Assembly (NCBI GenBank): GCA_037349315.1
Contig: JBAIAC010000131.1
Location: forward strand, 744,001 to 808,000
DNA: 64,000 nucleotides
Reading direction: 5' to 3'
From: Chelydra serpentina
Lineage: Eukaryota; Chordata; Testudines; Chelydridae
Shown: in pieces, positions 46,405-57,552 of the stretch
Layout: each line of letters starts with the position of its first letter
Numbering within the stretch: the stretch's first letter is position 1
Program-made: the position numbers and the translations under genes
The notes under the pieces: generated by a model
The model's input: only the letters and a program-made list of their open reading frames with translations
Told to the model about the DNA's origin: nothing
The model's database searches: none

Positions 46405-46850
46405 ATCCAAAAGGTGCATCACTGTAATTCCACTGATCACTTGAGGAATAAATGCCCTGTGCTGGGAGGAAGCAGACAACCAGTAGCCCATGTTAATACT
46501 GCTGTCCTCAGCACAGAAGCCTCTGAGGCACCTGACACTTATCATACTGGTTGTGTGGGATTAGAGCACATAAAGGTGTCAAAATGAATGGCAGGGAATA
46601 CTTAGGATGGGAAGATACAGGTGCAGAGATTTCTGTGGTTCAGTGGAGTGTAATTCAAGAAGGTGGCACATTGCCAGGGCAGATGGTAGAGCTTTTATTA
46701 GTAAGAGGTATCAGGATTCTTGTGCCTCTGGCCAAAATGCACATAGAAACTGAGGGTTTAGAAAGTGTATTACAGGTGGGAGTGGTGGACGATATCCTCA
46801 TTGACATGCTTATTGGAAATGATGTTTTCCATGTAGCTCACACTGGTTAG
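46405..46850 (+). pseudogene. Gypsy A zinc knuckle and aspartic protease
   Basis: A zinc-knuckle-like stretch is readable out of frame around 46414-46460 (CNSTDHLRNKCPVLG). Then follows REYLGWEDTGAEISVVQWSV with the protease DTGA triad (Asp codon near 46613) and an ILIDMLIGND C-terminal flap region near 46790-46830. Such a protease matures the Gag-Pol polyprotein. Frameshifts separate it from gag. Confidence 0.7.
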
Positions 46851-48548
46851 GTGTTTGCCTGCAGTAAGAAGGAGCATCCTGCTGGGACCCCAGAGGGAAA
46901 GGGTAAAGCCCCAGGAACAGCTGAAGGAAAGGGAGAAAGTCTCTTTGATTCCTCTGCAGCAGAAGGAAGCAGCCTGCTTCCAGATGTGTGTGTTCGTGGG
47001 GGGATCTGAGACCAGTTCCTGCACTGCAGCTGAAGGCAGCTTCTTCTCAAGGAGGGGGAGGGGGAGATGGAGTACCTATCACTGAGAGAACTGTTCCAGC
47101 TGTGAGTCCTTTGCAACTGAACCAGGGACAGATCCCGCTCTACATAGAACAGAGAGATGTGTCCTAGAGGGGTCTCAGAGAAGGAAAATGGGGTAAGAAT
47201 AGAGGGACCATATGAATGTCTCCTCACTGGTCCTCATTTGGGAGAGGATTACCCAGGAGAGAGTGGCTGATTCAGCATCTGTGCACCCAGGCACGCAGCC
47301 TGTGATTCAGGTTTTGAGAGGGAACTGTGCAACTGACCTTCCGGAGGGGAGCAGTCACATAGCTGACCTCTCAGGGACAGAGAAAGGGGTGATGGCGCAT
47401 ACCCCAATCCAAGTCTGTTTTCCAGGACACCGGTCCTGACATGCTTGTGGAAAGTAACTGTCTCTCTTTAAGTCAAGATGCAGCTCCCACAGCTGTAACA
47501 GCCAAGAAGTGGAGTCCAGGAAGTTGCCAGGCAGAGGTTGTCTGTGAACATGCAAAGGACCCAGCTGGCAGAGGGGAGGGAGGTTTCCCCCAGGCGGGTA
47601 AGACACAGAAAACAGCTGAGTAAGCTGCTGGGAAAAGGTGCATCTGACCAAAGAGAAAACACTCTTAGCCCAGAGAGCACAGATCACAACCCTCTAGGAA
47701 AAGGTGGCAGGGAAAGTCCCAGTGCTGGGAGTGGGGGGATCACAGGGTAACCCAAAGAGGGGAGATGGATTTTTTGCATATGTCCAGTCCTGGGGTTGGG
47801 ACACAGCTCCACAAGGGGCCAGCCAATATACAGAATCCCCTTACATCCTCACCTCACCAGGCCCCGGAGTACCAAAGCCCCAAAGAAATAGTTGAACTGA
47901 GAACCCGTACTGAAGGGAACACTGAAGGGAACAAAAAAACAGGAACTGATTACAGGCAAGGGTTCGGGAAGGAGTTAAAAGACACAATGGGTATTGAAGA
48001 AACCAGACCGTCTAAACAGGGGGCCTGCTATGGCAAAGACACTTGTGAATGCCCAACTGTGATAAAGGGTTTGGTTCTACTGTCAAACCTCAGGATAAAA
48101 CATTTGATGCTAATGTTAAACGTGATAACAGAAAATTTGGTACTGATGGTAAACCCTCGGAAAAAGGTGCAATCTGCCTGATTTCTGGGGAAAGACCTTA
48201 GCCATGCTGGGAGTGGTAAATAAGAACACACCCTGTGTTATGAAGCCCGGTGGTAATGCTGCTTCTCAGCTAATACCTGTAAACAGACTTGAAGCTTGTC
48301 ACAGCAGAGAAACCATAATAAACCTGGTCTGCTGAATGGAAGGGCAAACTGAGGCATTCTTCATTGCTTTGATGGCTAAATGCCAAGATACCTACAGTCT
48401 GGAAAACATTAATATCTGCACTGAGTTAACGCCAGCTGAAAAAGCAGAAGGGTTAACAATGCTGCCCTGATACAAAGAGATGCTATCTAGCAACCCAGGG
48501 AAGGCACATGGGCTAACTTTTGAAATCATCAGACTGATCCACAAAGTG
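46851..48548 (+). pseudogene. Gypsy A pol linker region, degraded
   Basis: Many frameshifts. The final segment reads LTPAEKAEGLTML and YKEMLSSNPGKAHGLTFEII, the conserved linker that precedes reverse transcriptase in this group. No integrase or RT core could be read in this stretch. CR1 inserted at 48549 cuts the element here. Confidence 0.55.
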
Positions 48549-48550
48549 GA

Positions 48551-49171
48551 GTGAATGATGCATCTGAGGGAACAGAGCAGAAGGAGACTCCACTGATTGG
48601 AAGGCATGAGATGCACAGTCCTAGGGATGGGGGTTCCACGACCACCACTCCCAAGAGGAGGAGGAGGGTGGTGGTGGTCGGGGACTCTCTCCTCAGGGGG
48701 ACTGAGTCATCTATCTGCCGCCCTGACCGGGAAAACCGAGAGGTGTGCTGCTTGCCAGGGGCTAGGATTCGTGATGTGACGGAGAGACTGCCGAGACTCA
48801 TCAAGCCCTCAGATCGCTACCCCTTCCTGCTTCTCCACGTGGGCACCAATGATACTGCCAAGAATGACCTTGAGCATATTACTGCAGACTACGTGGCTCT
48901 GGGAAGAAGGATAAAGGCGTTTGAGGCGCAAGTGGTGTTCTCGTCCATTCTCCCTGTGGCAGGAAAAGGCCGGGGTAGAGACCGTCGAATCGTGGAAGTC
49001 AACGAATGGCTACGCAGATGGTGTCGGAGAGAAGGGTTTGGATTCTTTGACCATGGGATGGTGTTCCAAGAAGAAGGAGTGCTAGGCAGAGACGGGCTCC
49101 ACCTGACGAAGAGAGGGAAGAGCATCTTTGGAAGCAGGCTGGCCAACCTAGTGAGGAGGGCTTTAAACTAG
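48551..49171 (+). CDS. CR1 ORF1, SGNH esterase domain
   Basis: 206 codons open to a TAG. Catalytic-type blocks of SGNH/GDSL hydrolases are all present: VVVVGDSLLRGTES (nucleophile Ser, residue about 46), LHVGTNDTAKN (about 97-107) and GRDGLHLTKRG (Asp/His pair, about 180-190). CR1-clade elements are known to carry an esterase in ORF1, thought to act on lipids or membranes during retrotransposition. The N-terminal PHD-like region usual in the family is missing, so the first codon used here is not meaningful. The frame itself is intact. Confidence 0.85.
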   Translation: MNDASEGTEQKETPLIGRHEMHSPRDGGSTTTTPKRRRRVVVVGDSLLRGTESSICRPDRENREVCCLPGARIRDVTERLPRLIKPSDRYPFLLLHVGTNDTAKNDLEHITADYVALGRRIKAFEAQVVFSSILPVAGKGRGRDRRIVEVNEWLRRWCRREGFGFFDHGMVFQEEGVLGRDGLHLTKRGKSIFGSRLANLVRRALN

Positions 49172-49324
49172 GTTCACCGGGGGAAGGAGACCAAAGCCCC
49201 GAGGTAAGTGGGGAAGTGGGATACCGGGAGGAAGCACAAGTAAGTGAGTGCAAGAGGGGAGGGCTCCTGCCCCATACTGGGACAGCAGGACGATCGGTGA
49301 GTTATCTTAAATGCCTATACACAA

Positions 49325-51679
49325 ATGCAAGAAGCATTTAATCACCCCGACATCTGCTGGGAGAGCAATACAGCGGTCCACAGACAATCCAGAAAGTTTT
49401 TGGAAAGTGTAGGGGACAATTTCCTGGTGAAAGTGCTGGAGGAACCAACTAAGGGAAAAGCTCTTCTTGACCTGCTGCTCACAAACAGGGAAGAAATAGT
49501 AGAGGAAGCAATAGTGGATGGGAACCTGGGAGGCAGTGACCATGAGATGGTCGAGTTCAGGATCCTGACACAAGGAAGAAAGGAGAGCAGTAGAATACAG
49601 AGCCTGGACTTCAGAAAAGCAGACTTTGACTCCCTCAGGGAACTGATGGGCAAGGTCCCCTGGGAGAATAACATGAGGGGGAAAGGAGTCGAGGAAAGCT
49701 GGCTGTATTTTAAAGAAACCTTATTGAGGTTGCAGGAAGAAACCATCCCGATGTGTAGAAAGAAAAGTAAATATGGCAGGCGACCAGCTTGGCTTAACAG
49801 TGAAATCCTTGCTCGTCTTAAACACAAAAAAGCAGCTTACAAGAAGTGGAAGATTGGACAAATGACCAGGGAGGAGTATAAAAATATTGTTCAGGCATGC
49901 AGGAGTGAAATTAGGAAGGCCAAATCACACTTGGAGTTGCAGCTAGCCGGAGATGTTAGGAGTAACAAGAAGGGTTTCTTCAGGTATGTGAGCAACAAGA
50001 AGAAGGTCAAGGAAAGTGTGGGCCCCTTACTGAATGAGGGAGGGAACCTAGTGACAGAGGATGTGGAGAAAGCTAGTGTACTCAATGCTTTTTTTGCCTC
50101 TGTCTTCACAGACAAAGTCAGCTCCCAGGCGGCTGCACTCCGCAGCACGGTATGGGGAGGAGGTGACCAGCCCTCTGTGGAGAAAGAAGTAGTTCGGGAC
50201 TATTTAGAAAAGCTGGACGAACACAAGTCCATGGGGCCGGATGCACTGCATCCGAGGGTGCTAAAGGAGTTGGCCGATGTGATTGCAGAGCCATTGGCCA
50301 TTATCTTTGACAAATCATGGCAATTGGGGGAGGTCCCGGATGACTGGAAAAAAGCGAATGTAGTGCCCATCTTTAAAAAAGGGAAGAAGGAAGATCCGGG
50401 GAACTACAGGCCAGTCAGTCTCACCTCAATCCCTGGAAAAATCATGGAACAGGTCCTCAAGGAATCAATTCTGAACCACTTAAAGGAGGGGAAAGTGATC
50501 AGGAACAGTCAGCATGGATTCACCAAGGGCAAGTCATGCCTGACTAACCTAATTGCCTTCTATGATGAGATAACTGGCTCTGTGGATGAGGGGAAAGCAG
50601 TGGATGTGCTATTTCTTGACTTTAGCAAAGCTTTTGATACAGTCTCCCACAGTGTTCTTGCCAGCAAGTTAAAGAAGTATGGGCTGGATGAATGGACGGT
50701 AAGGTGGATAGAAAACTGGCTGGATGGTCGTGCTCAACGGGTAGTGATCAATGGCTCCATGTCTAGTTGGCAGCCGGTATCAAGTGGAGTGCCCCAAGGG
50801 TCGGTGCTGGGGCCGGTTTTGTTCAATATCTTCATCAACGACCTGGAGGATGGTGTGGACTGCACCCTTAGCAAGTTTGCAGATGACACTAAACTGGGAG
50901 GAGTGGTTGATACGCTGGAGGGTAGGGATAGGATACAGAGGGACCTAGACAAATTAGAGGATTGGGCCAAAAGAAATCTGATGAGGTTCAACAAGGACAA
51001 GTGCAGAGTCCTGCACTTAGGACGGAAGAATCCCATGCACTGCTACAGACTAGGGACCGAATGGCTGGGCAGCAGTTCTGCAGAAAAGGACCTAGGGGTT
51101 ACAGTGGACGAAAAGCTGAATATGAGTCAACAGTGTGCCCTTGTTGCCAAGAAGGCTAACGGCATTTTGGGCTGTATAAGTAGGGGCATTTCCAGCAGAT
51201 CGAGGGACGTGATTATTCCCCTCTATTCGGCACTGGTGAGGCCTCATTTGGAGTACTGTGTCCAGTTTTGGGCCCCACACTACAAAAAGGATGTGGATAA
51301 ATTGGAAAGAGTCCAACGGAGGGCAACAAAAATGATTAGGGGGCTGGAGCACATGACTTATGAGGAGAGGCTGAGGGAACTGGGATTGTTTAGCCTGCAG
51401 AAGAGAAGAGTGAGGGGGGATTTGATAGCTGCTTTCAACTACCTAAAAGGGGGTTCCAAAGAGGATGGATCTAGACTGTTCTCAGTGGTAGAAGATGACA
51501 GAACAAGGAGTAATGGTCTCAAGTTGCAGAGGGGGAGGTTTAGGATGGATATTAGGAAAAACTTTTTCACTAGGAGGGTGGTGAAGCACTGGAATGGGTT
51601 ACCTAGGGAGGTGGTGGAATCTCCTTCCTTAGAGGTTTTTAAGGTCAGGCTTGACAAAGCCCTGGCTGGGATGATCTAG
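49325..51679 (+). CDS. CR1 ORF2, reverse transcriptase with truncated endonuclease
   Basis: 784 codons open. It begins in the last third of the apurinic-type endonuclease ([43 protein letters not shown] with the SDH motif), then the pre-RT region, RT ([52 protein letters not shown] near 50878) and the C-terminal region to TAG at 51677-51679. Most of the EN domain is lost, so this copy should be unable to nick its target, though the RT may be folded correctly. It is near-identical to 11100-13081. Confidence 0.9.
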   Translation: MQEAFNHPDICWESNTAVHRQSRKFLESVGDNFLVKVLEEPTKGKALLDLLLTNREEIVEEAIVDGNLGGSDHEMVEFRILTQGRKESSRIQSLDFRKADFDSLRELMGKVPWENNMRGKGVEESWLYFKETLLRLQEETIPMCRKKSKYGRRPAWLNSEILARLKHKKAAYKKWKIGQMTREEYKNIVQACRSEIRKAKSHLELQLAGDVRSNKKGFFRYVSNKKKVKESVGPLLNEGGNLVTEDVEKASVLNAFFASVFTDKVSSQAAALRSTVWGGGDQPSVEKEVVRDYLEKLDEHKSMGPDALHPRVLKELADVIAEPLAIIFDKSWQLGEVPDDWKKANVVPIFKKGKKEDPGNYRPVSLTSIPGKIMEQVLKESILNHLKEGKVIRNSQHGFTKGKSCLTNLIAFYDEITGSVDEGKAVDVLFLDFSKAFDTVSHSVLASKLKKYGLDEWTVRWIENWLDGRAQRVVINGSMSSWQPVSSGVPQGSVLGPVLFNIFINDLEDGVDCTLSKFADDTKLGGVVDTLEGRDRIQRDLDKLEDWAKRNLMRFNKDKCRVLHLGRKNPMHCYRLGTEWLGSSSAEKDLGVTVDEKLNMSQQCALVAKKANGILGCISRGISSRSRDVIIPLYSALVRPHLEYCVQFWAPHYKKDVDKLERVQRRATKMIRGLEHMTYEERLRELGLFSLQKRRVRGDLIAAFNYLKGGSKEDGSRLFSVVEDDRTRSNGLKLQRGRFRMDIRKNFFTRRVVKHWNGLPREVVESPSLEVFKVRLDKALAGMI

Positions 51680-51772
51680 TTGGGGTTGGTCCTGCTTTGA
51701 GCAGGGGGTTGGACTAGATGACCTCCTGAGGTCCCTTCCAACCCTGAGATTCTATGATTCTATGATTCTATG

Positions 51773-51945
51773 AAAGTGTGAGAAGGTACACAGAGCTTTG
51801 CAAGAACATATGTGAGTAACACAACAATGTTCAGCAACACTTGAGAGTTATATGGTCAAAACCTAAAGAGGAACTTTGGCACACTGCCTCCACAGTAGTC
51901 AGTGACCAACACTCCTGCAGTAAACTAACAAGGGGTGAGCGAGAG
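51773..51945 (+). pseudogene. Gypsy-like internal 3' end and polypurine tract
   Basis: Resumes after the CR1 with a readable peptide (RRYTELCKNICE, HLRVIWSKPKEELWHTASTV) and ends in a purine-rich tract AAGGGGTGAGCGAGAG directly before TGACACT, as at a 3' LTR junction. I do not know the protein. Confidence 0.4.
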
Positions 51946-53244
51946 TGACACTATATATGTCAAAATAGCACCCTGCAACTCCCACATTCACCACTGCGAT
52001 GTGATGATGATGGGTTTTGTACAATGCAGGCCTTGTGAGGTATCATTTAAAAAGCCTTGCTCTGTTGAACATTAATATCCTGTTGAATTGTGTGTACTCT
52101 CATTGTATGGGAAGTTATGTAGTATTGCTATATGTGTAAGCCCCTTCGTTTTCAGTTTAAACCGATTTTTACCAAAATATTCCCGGGCTTTACAAAAAGT
52201 ATTATTCATTTTTTTCTGATTTTCGCCTTACTTTTGTATCATTCAAATATAAAAAACATAACTTGTTTTATTAGGAAAATACAGTACATTGAATGAGATC
52301 TATGTATGATGATAATCCATTAGTCTGTGTGTAGATGCAAAACTGCCTGTTGAAGTAAGGCTATGTATTAATCTAGAAGCTACACCCAATAAACAAACAG
52401 CTCTGAAGTGCACATCTGAACATACTGATGAATCTCACGCCCACCACGTAAACATTTCAAGCTGCTAGCAAATAACGGTTTAAAGATTTGACACACTAAC
52501 ACAAGAAGAAAACGAAAATCTGTATCAGAATACGTTTCAGAACAAGGAAGTATTCAAAAGTTTGAAAAAAACAAAACCAGGAGACAAGGACGAAGTTGTG
52601 TATGCGCTGCAAATGATGTGGCCCAATTATTAAATGTAGATATTTATAGGCTAATAGTTCTAAGTCTACAACAGTCAACTGTTTATTCAAATAAAAGGTT
52701 TTATTTGAGGATTAGAGATATATTGTTTTTCTTAAACTCAGAGGTAGCACTGTGTTTTGAGTTCTGTTTTTGTTCAGCAGCAAACCACATTGACGAACGG
52801 AATTCAAAGCATACTGAATACTTTTTCCTGACTTTCCATCCACCAAAATAAATCCCGATATTTACCCAGAAAAATTATTAATAGCTTTTTGCACGGATTT
52901 TCACCTGTTTTGTTGTTGTGGTAATAAACACTGATAAATTCCTGGGAAAAATTAAATAAAATAAAAACTGAAAAAGAAGGTCCCTATATATGTGTTACTG
53001 AAATACGTTGTGAGGTTGGGAGACACCCACACCCAGCCTTTCAGTGGCAACAAAGGAGCAGCCATCAGTAGCCAGACAGGCGCTGATGGCCCTTCACTAA
53101 GAATCCACTCTCCCAGAGGCTCCTCGGAGAGGACAGGTACACAGTGGGTGCTGCCTGACCCCACGTCACAGCCAGGATATTTCTAGCAGCTGGAGGAAAG
53201 TATAAAAGTGACATCATCACTTGGCCTCTCCCCTTCCCCATCGC
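51946..53244 (+). mobile_element. LTR (Gypsy type), interrupted by a hAT
   Basis: Starts TGACACTATATATG after a polypurine tract, shares the GCACCCTGCA block with the LTR at 44216, and after the hAT insertion continues to AGTATAAAAGTGACATCATC (TATA-type, about 53199). Diverged from 44216-45319. It could be the 3' LTR of Gypsy A or the 5' LTR of the element at 53668. The right end is obscured by 53245-53667. Confidence 0.5.
52138..52986. mobile_element. AT-rich hAT-like element in the LTR
   Basis: 849 bp with imperfect inverted ends (AAGCCCCTTCGTTTTCAGTT against AACTGAAAAAGAAGGTCCCT) and a TATATGTGT duplication (52129-52137 and 52987-52995). LTR sequence appears to continue across it. No transposase recognised. 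Confidence 0.65.
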
Positions 53245-53421
53245 CAGTAACGGCGCCAGGGATTTTGCCGCCCGAGGCGGCAGCACTCCTCTGCAGTAAT
53301 CGGCGGCGCTTTGGCAGCAGCTCCTCCTCTGAAGCTGCGTTCTCACTGCCGAAATGCCGCCCCCCAAATCCTGCAGCCCTAGACGACTGCCGAGGGTCGC
53401 CTAGTGGAAGCGCTGGCCCTG
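53245..53421. mobile_element. hAT-type MITE (CAGTAGCGGCGCC family), copy 1
   Basis: Ends CAGTAACGGCGCCAGGG and GAAGCGCTGGCCCTG, flanked by exact CCCATCGC duplications (53237-53244 and 53422-53429). Relative of 56550-56760. Confidence 0.9.
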
Positions 53422-53440
53422 CCCATCGCAACGCCTAGAC

Positions 53441-53667
53441 CAAGGGTGGCCAACCTGTGGCTCCGGAGCCACATGCGGCTCTTCAGAACTCCACCTGTTC
53501 CCGCGCCCTCCCCTGAGCCTGCCGTGCCCTCACTCAACCCTCCTAGCCCTCCAGAGGCTCCTGCACCCCATGAAACAGCTGACTGGGAGGTTTGGGGAGG
53601 GCGCGGGAGACGCTGATCAGCAGGGCTGCAGGTGAGTGGGAGGCGCTAGGAGCAGGGTGGGGGAGCT
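53441..53667 (+). mobile_element. hAT-like element, 3'-truncated
   Basis: Begins AAGGGTGGCCAACCTGTGGC and follows the 4990-5399 element (ATGCGGCTCTTCAGAA, CATGAAACAGCTGA), but stops in GTGGGGGAGCTG just before the Gypsy ORF. Confidence 0.65.
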
Positions 53668-55591
53668 GGCCACCCGCATGGAGGAATACGCCCTCAAGTG
53701 GGCAGGTGGGGCCCAGACGAAGGAGGACCTGGTTAAACTGGTGGTACTGGAGCAACTGTATGAACGGTGTCTATCCAACCTGAGGCTATGGTTGGAGGAT
53801 AAAAAGCCAGAGAATCCGCGACACGCAGGGTGGCTGGCCGATGAGTTTGTGAACAGTCGGTCAAGGGGTGGCAGGGAGGAATCCCAACGGATCAGGCCCC
53901 ACACGATGCAGAGAGAGAGTCACCATGGGACCTCCCATCGGGGAACCTCCAACATCAGGAGCAACCAACCCGCTCGAGGGGACCAACGGGACATGAGCTG
54001 CTATCACTGTGGCCGGAGAGGCCACATACAGACCCAGTACCCCAGGCTCAGGGACAGACTGAGGAGACCGAACCCACCCAGGGTTAACTGGGTAGGAACC
54101 CAGCCGGATCAGGGGCAGGTTTCCCAGGCACGGGGGGCTGACAGCTTATCAACTGCTCCAGAGGGAGGAGGGCCCCAGACCAGCTCCTCTGGGGGGCGGG
54201 ATGCTCCGGACTCTAAGCTCTCAGTCTACAGGGTCGGCACGGGGTTGCCCCTCCGGAGCGAGTGCCTTGTTCCCCTGGAGGTGGATGGGAGGAAGGTCAA
54301 TGGCTACTGGGATATGGGCGCAGAGGTGACGGTGGCCCGGCCCGAGGTGGTGGCCCCAGATCGGGTGGTGCCCAACACCTACCTGACCTTGACGGGGGTG
54401 GGCGGGACCCCATTCAAGGTGCCTGTGGTGAGGGTACATCTGAAATGGGGGGCCAAGGAGGGCCCCAAGGATGTGGGGGTGCACCACCATTTACCCACTG
54501 AGGTGTTGATGGGGGGGGACCTAGAGGACTGGCCAAGCAACCCCCAGAGTGCCCTGGTCATGACCCGTAGCCAGAGCCGGCAAGGGGCGCTACGTCCTGG
54601 CCTCGGAGAGGGTACCTTGCAAGGGGCACAGGACCCTGCCCCAGTGGGGAGGGAGTACCCAAGGACCAGGCGCAAAGAGGCTGCGGCCTCAGACACAGAC
54701 AGCACGAGGGAGCAGGCCCCCATCCCTTCCCCAGCTGCTGAGTTCCAGGCCGAGTTACAGAGAGATCCCTCCTTGCGGAAGCTCAGGGACCTGGCCGACT
54801 GCAGGGCGGTACAGACCATGTGGAGAGGTTGCCAGGAGAGGTTCCTGTGGGAGAAGGGGTTCCTGTACCGAGAATGGGCTCCCTCCAGTGAGATGGAGAC
54901 ATGGGGGATCAGGAGGCAGCTGGTGGTCCCCCAAAAGTATCACCGCAAGCTATTGTACCTGGCCCATGACATCCCTCTCTCAGGGCACCAGGGAATCCGG
55001 CGCCCCAGGCAGAGGCTGCTACAGAACTTTTACTGGCCTGGGGTCTTCACAACTGTCCATCAGTACTGCCGGTCCTGTAACCCCTGTCAGCGGGTGGGGA
55101 AGGCCCGGGACAAGGGGCAAGTGGCTTTGAGGCCTTTGCCTATCATAGAGGAGCCTTTCCAGAAGGTGGCCATGGACATAGTGGGGCCTCTCAGCAAGAC
55201 AACCCAGTCGGGGAAGAAGTATATTCTAGTGGTGGTAGATTTCGCTACCTGCTACCCCGAGGCGGTGCCCTTATCCTCCATCGAAGCAGACACCGTGGCG
55301 GATGCGCTGCTGACCATTTTCAGCCGAGTGGAGTTCCCCAAGGAAGTCCTGACAGACCAAGGGTCCAACTTCATGTCGGCCCTGATCCGGTGCTTGTGGG
55401 AGAAATGTGGGGTCCGGCACAGCTGGGCCTCAGCATATCATCCCCAGTCCAATGGGCTGGTGGAGAGGTTCAATGGGACGCTAAAGATGATGCTGAAAAC
55501 CTCTATGAACCTCCCCCGCAAGCCTCCCAGGTCAAATCCACCTCGCTCCCTACTCCGTCACACCCCCATTTCCCCCAGTGCCCCTGTGTGA
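53668..55591 (+). CDS. Gypsy element B: SCAN - zinc knuckle - protease - integrase ORF
   Basis: Open frame of about 640 codons (the frame itself starts at 53636). Order: part of a SCAN domain (KEDLVKLVVLEQLYERCLSN and LADEFVNSR, 53717-53860); a zinc knuckle CYHCGRRGHIQTQY near 53999 whose last Cys is Tyr; a protease-like block YWDMGAEVTV near 54308 with DMG in place of D-T/S-G; and integrase, with HHCC zinc site (HDIPLSGH ... CRSCNPC, about 54964-55085) and catalytic DDE at codons 55175, 55355 and 55463 (D-x59-D-x35-E). Integrase follows protease directly with no reverse transcriptase between, the order known in Gmr1-like Gypsy elements. The frame is truncated soon after the integrase core, so RT/RNase H is absent. 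It is not a host SCAN zinc-finger gene: no C2H2 fingers, and integrase is present. Confidence 0.85.
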
Positions 55592-56541
55592 TGTCCCCTG
55601 GATGTGCCAGCGAACAGGAGTGACACAGCTGTGGTGGACCTGTCTGATTTATAACTCTCTGGCCCTGGAGCACCAAGGCCACAGACAGCATGTGGCCATG
55701 GCTTCATCCAGTTAACGTGCCCTTTTCTCCTTTTTCTTTGTACCACCTTGGCACCTAAGCTTGCCGCTGCCCAGCCCAGCCAGCCCACAGAGCCAAGCTC
55801 CCTGGCCCAGCACCTACAGGATTGAGGCCAGTCAGCCGGCAGCGTAGTGCTGCTGTGCCTTTAAGACATTGTACACTTTGGACTCAGCTCTTAGGGCTGT
55901 GCTGAGCTCTTGGCTGGCTGGGTGGGTGCCCGCACAGCGGAGACTCCTGCAGGCTGCACTGTGCGAGGAGAGTTGTCAGTGCCTGGGCACCCTGCTCCCC
56001 CCAGTGCCCTGATCTGTTAAACCCCCTGGGATGCAGCCACTAAAAGCCCCCCACCCCCAACCCAGAGTGTTTCCCCTTTTTGCTCTGCAGATATTGGGCC
56101 TGTGCAGCCTAGCACACACCTCCTCCAAGGAGAGGGTGAAATGCCCATTCTTCACTGTCAGGCCAAGGGCGCTCATCGACTCTGGCGGGGGAAGGAGGGC
56201 GGGACTTAAGGTGACAAAGAGCGAAAAAATTAAGGTGGCACAATCTGGGATTGCAGCCGCATGCAGCAAATAATCTCCGTGGCCAGCAGAGGCCAGGAAG
56301 CCAGCACCCTGGAGACGTCTACGCTGCCAGAGCCAGCTGTGTTGGGGCTGAGTGCGTGATGGACAGATGCCCCCCAGCCATGGCTGCTGCTCTCGGCAGG
56401 CCCTGTGTACAGCTGAGTCGCTCTGCTTAGGGGAACTAGATTTATTAGCCAAGTTTTTTGCCTGACCTCATCCCAGGAGGCACCCCTGCAATGGAGAGGC
56501 CTGGGGACATGTTATGAGCCAGGGCACCAGTAGATGGTGCT
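55592..56541. other. No gene recognised
   Basis: Flank of the truncated Gypsy ORF. A 158-codon minus frame (55976-56452) has no recognisable similarity. May contain decayed LTR sequence. Confidence 0.4.
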
Positions 56542-56549
56542 CACGAACC

Positions 56550-56760
56550 CAGTAGCGGCGCCAGGGTTTTTGCCACCCTAGGCGGCAGCGCTCGGCACTT
56601 CAGCGGCAGCTCCTGTGAAGCTGCGTTTTCGGTGGCGTTTTGGCAGCCGCTTTTCTTGCCGCCAAATCCCCCTGAGGAGTCGCCGCTAAAATGCCGCCCC
56701 CCACAAATCCTGCCACCCTAGGCAACTGCCTAGGGTCGCCTAGTGGAAGCACCGGCCCTG
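56550..56760. mobile_element. hAT-type MITE (CAGTAGCGGCGCC family), copy 2
   Basis: Ends CAGTAGCGGCGCCAGGG and GAAGCACCGGCCCTG, flanked by exact CACGAACC duplications (56542-56549 and 56761-56768). Confidence 0.9.
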
Positions 56761-56768
56761 CACGAACC

Positions 56769-57544
56769 CACAGCTGGCCCGATAATAACTAATGCCCTGT
56801 GCAAATGGCGTCTTCTGTGCAGCTCCGCACAGATCTTGTAGCATTATCTAGCGCCATACGCACCTTCCGTGGGCTGGTAGACCTCTCTGTCCCTCGGCAC
56901 ATTCAGCTAGCTAGCTAGCCATCCCCATACACCTCCTTTGTCTAATCTATTTAACTCAATACACACCCTTCTCACTATCTAATCTATCTCCCTGCACACA
57001 CACCCTATTTAATCTATCTAGCCATCTACCCCTGTCTACACCCTCCTTGCTATTCACCTACACATCCGGCTATCCAACCCCTGCATCTCCTCACATGTCC
57101 CTTTGTGTATCTGTCTATCTCCGTACACATCTATCTGTCCATCAGTTCGCTACTGCAGTCCCAGCATTACGAGGGGCAGCAGACAAATTTCCCTTTTCCA
57201 GACCATCTTATGCAGCCTTTCCTCACAGATTGCCTGAGCCAGAGCAGCAGGACGGGCACAAGGAACTGCAGCTGTCTGTGGGATCTGGGCCCCCCACAGC
57301 TGGGGGCTGTCCATGTGGCTTGCTGACTTCTCCTGGCATCTGGGCAACTCTGGGGCCCTGGTTTGGTCTACACAGCAAGGTTTCAGGCTTTTCTGCAGGG
57401 CCCCTGTTCGCTATGAACCTAAAACACTTTGAGGCTGCAGCAGCCCTCACCTCAAAGGGAATCGAAAGGAAATTATGTACAGCTACACCTTGTGGGGAAC
57501 CTCTCTAATTCCCAGCCAGCCCTGCTCAGTGTCACTCTATGGGA
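56769..57544. other. No gene recognised; CTATCT-type simple repeats
   Basis: 56930-57130 is enriched in irregular CTATCTATC/CACACC units. A 153-codon frame at 57047 begins within this and has no similarity I recognise. Confidence 0.45.
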
Positions 57545-57552
57545 CCTCCTGG

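Larger units (their letters stand above)
48549..51772 (+). mobile_element. Young CR1 LINE, nearly full length, with endonuclease deletion
   Basis: 3224 bp flanked by AAAGTG (48543-48548 and 51773-51778), carrying an ORF1 esterase region (48551-49171), an ORF2 with open RT (49325-51679) and the ATTCTATG x 3 tail. Most of the ORF2 endonuclease domain is missing between TACACAAATGCAAGAAGC and ATTTAATCACCCC (about 49337). The 5' end of ORF1 is truncated. Confidence 0.9.

Noticed and set aside
53636..55591. A host SCAN zinc-finger transcription factor gene
   Set aside because: SCAN is followed by a CCHC knuckle, protease and integrase with DDE; no C2H2 fingers or introns are visible.
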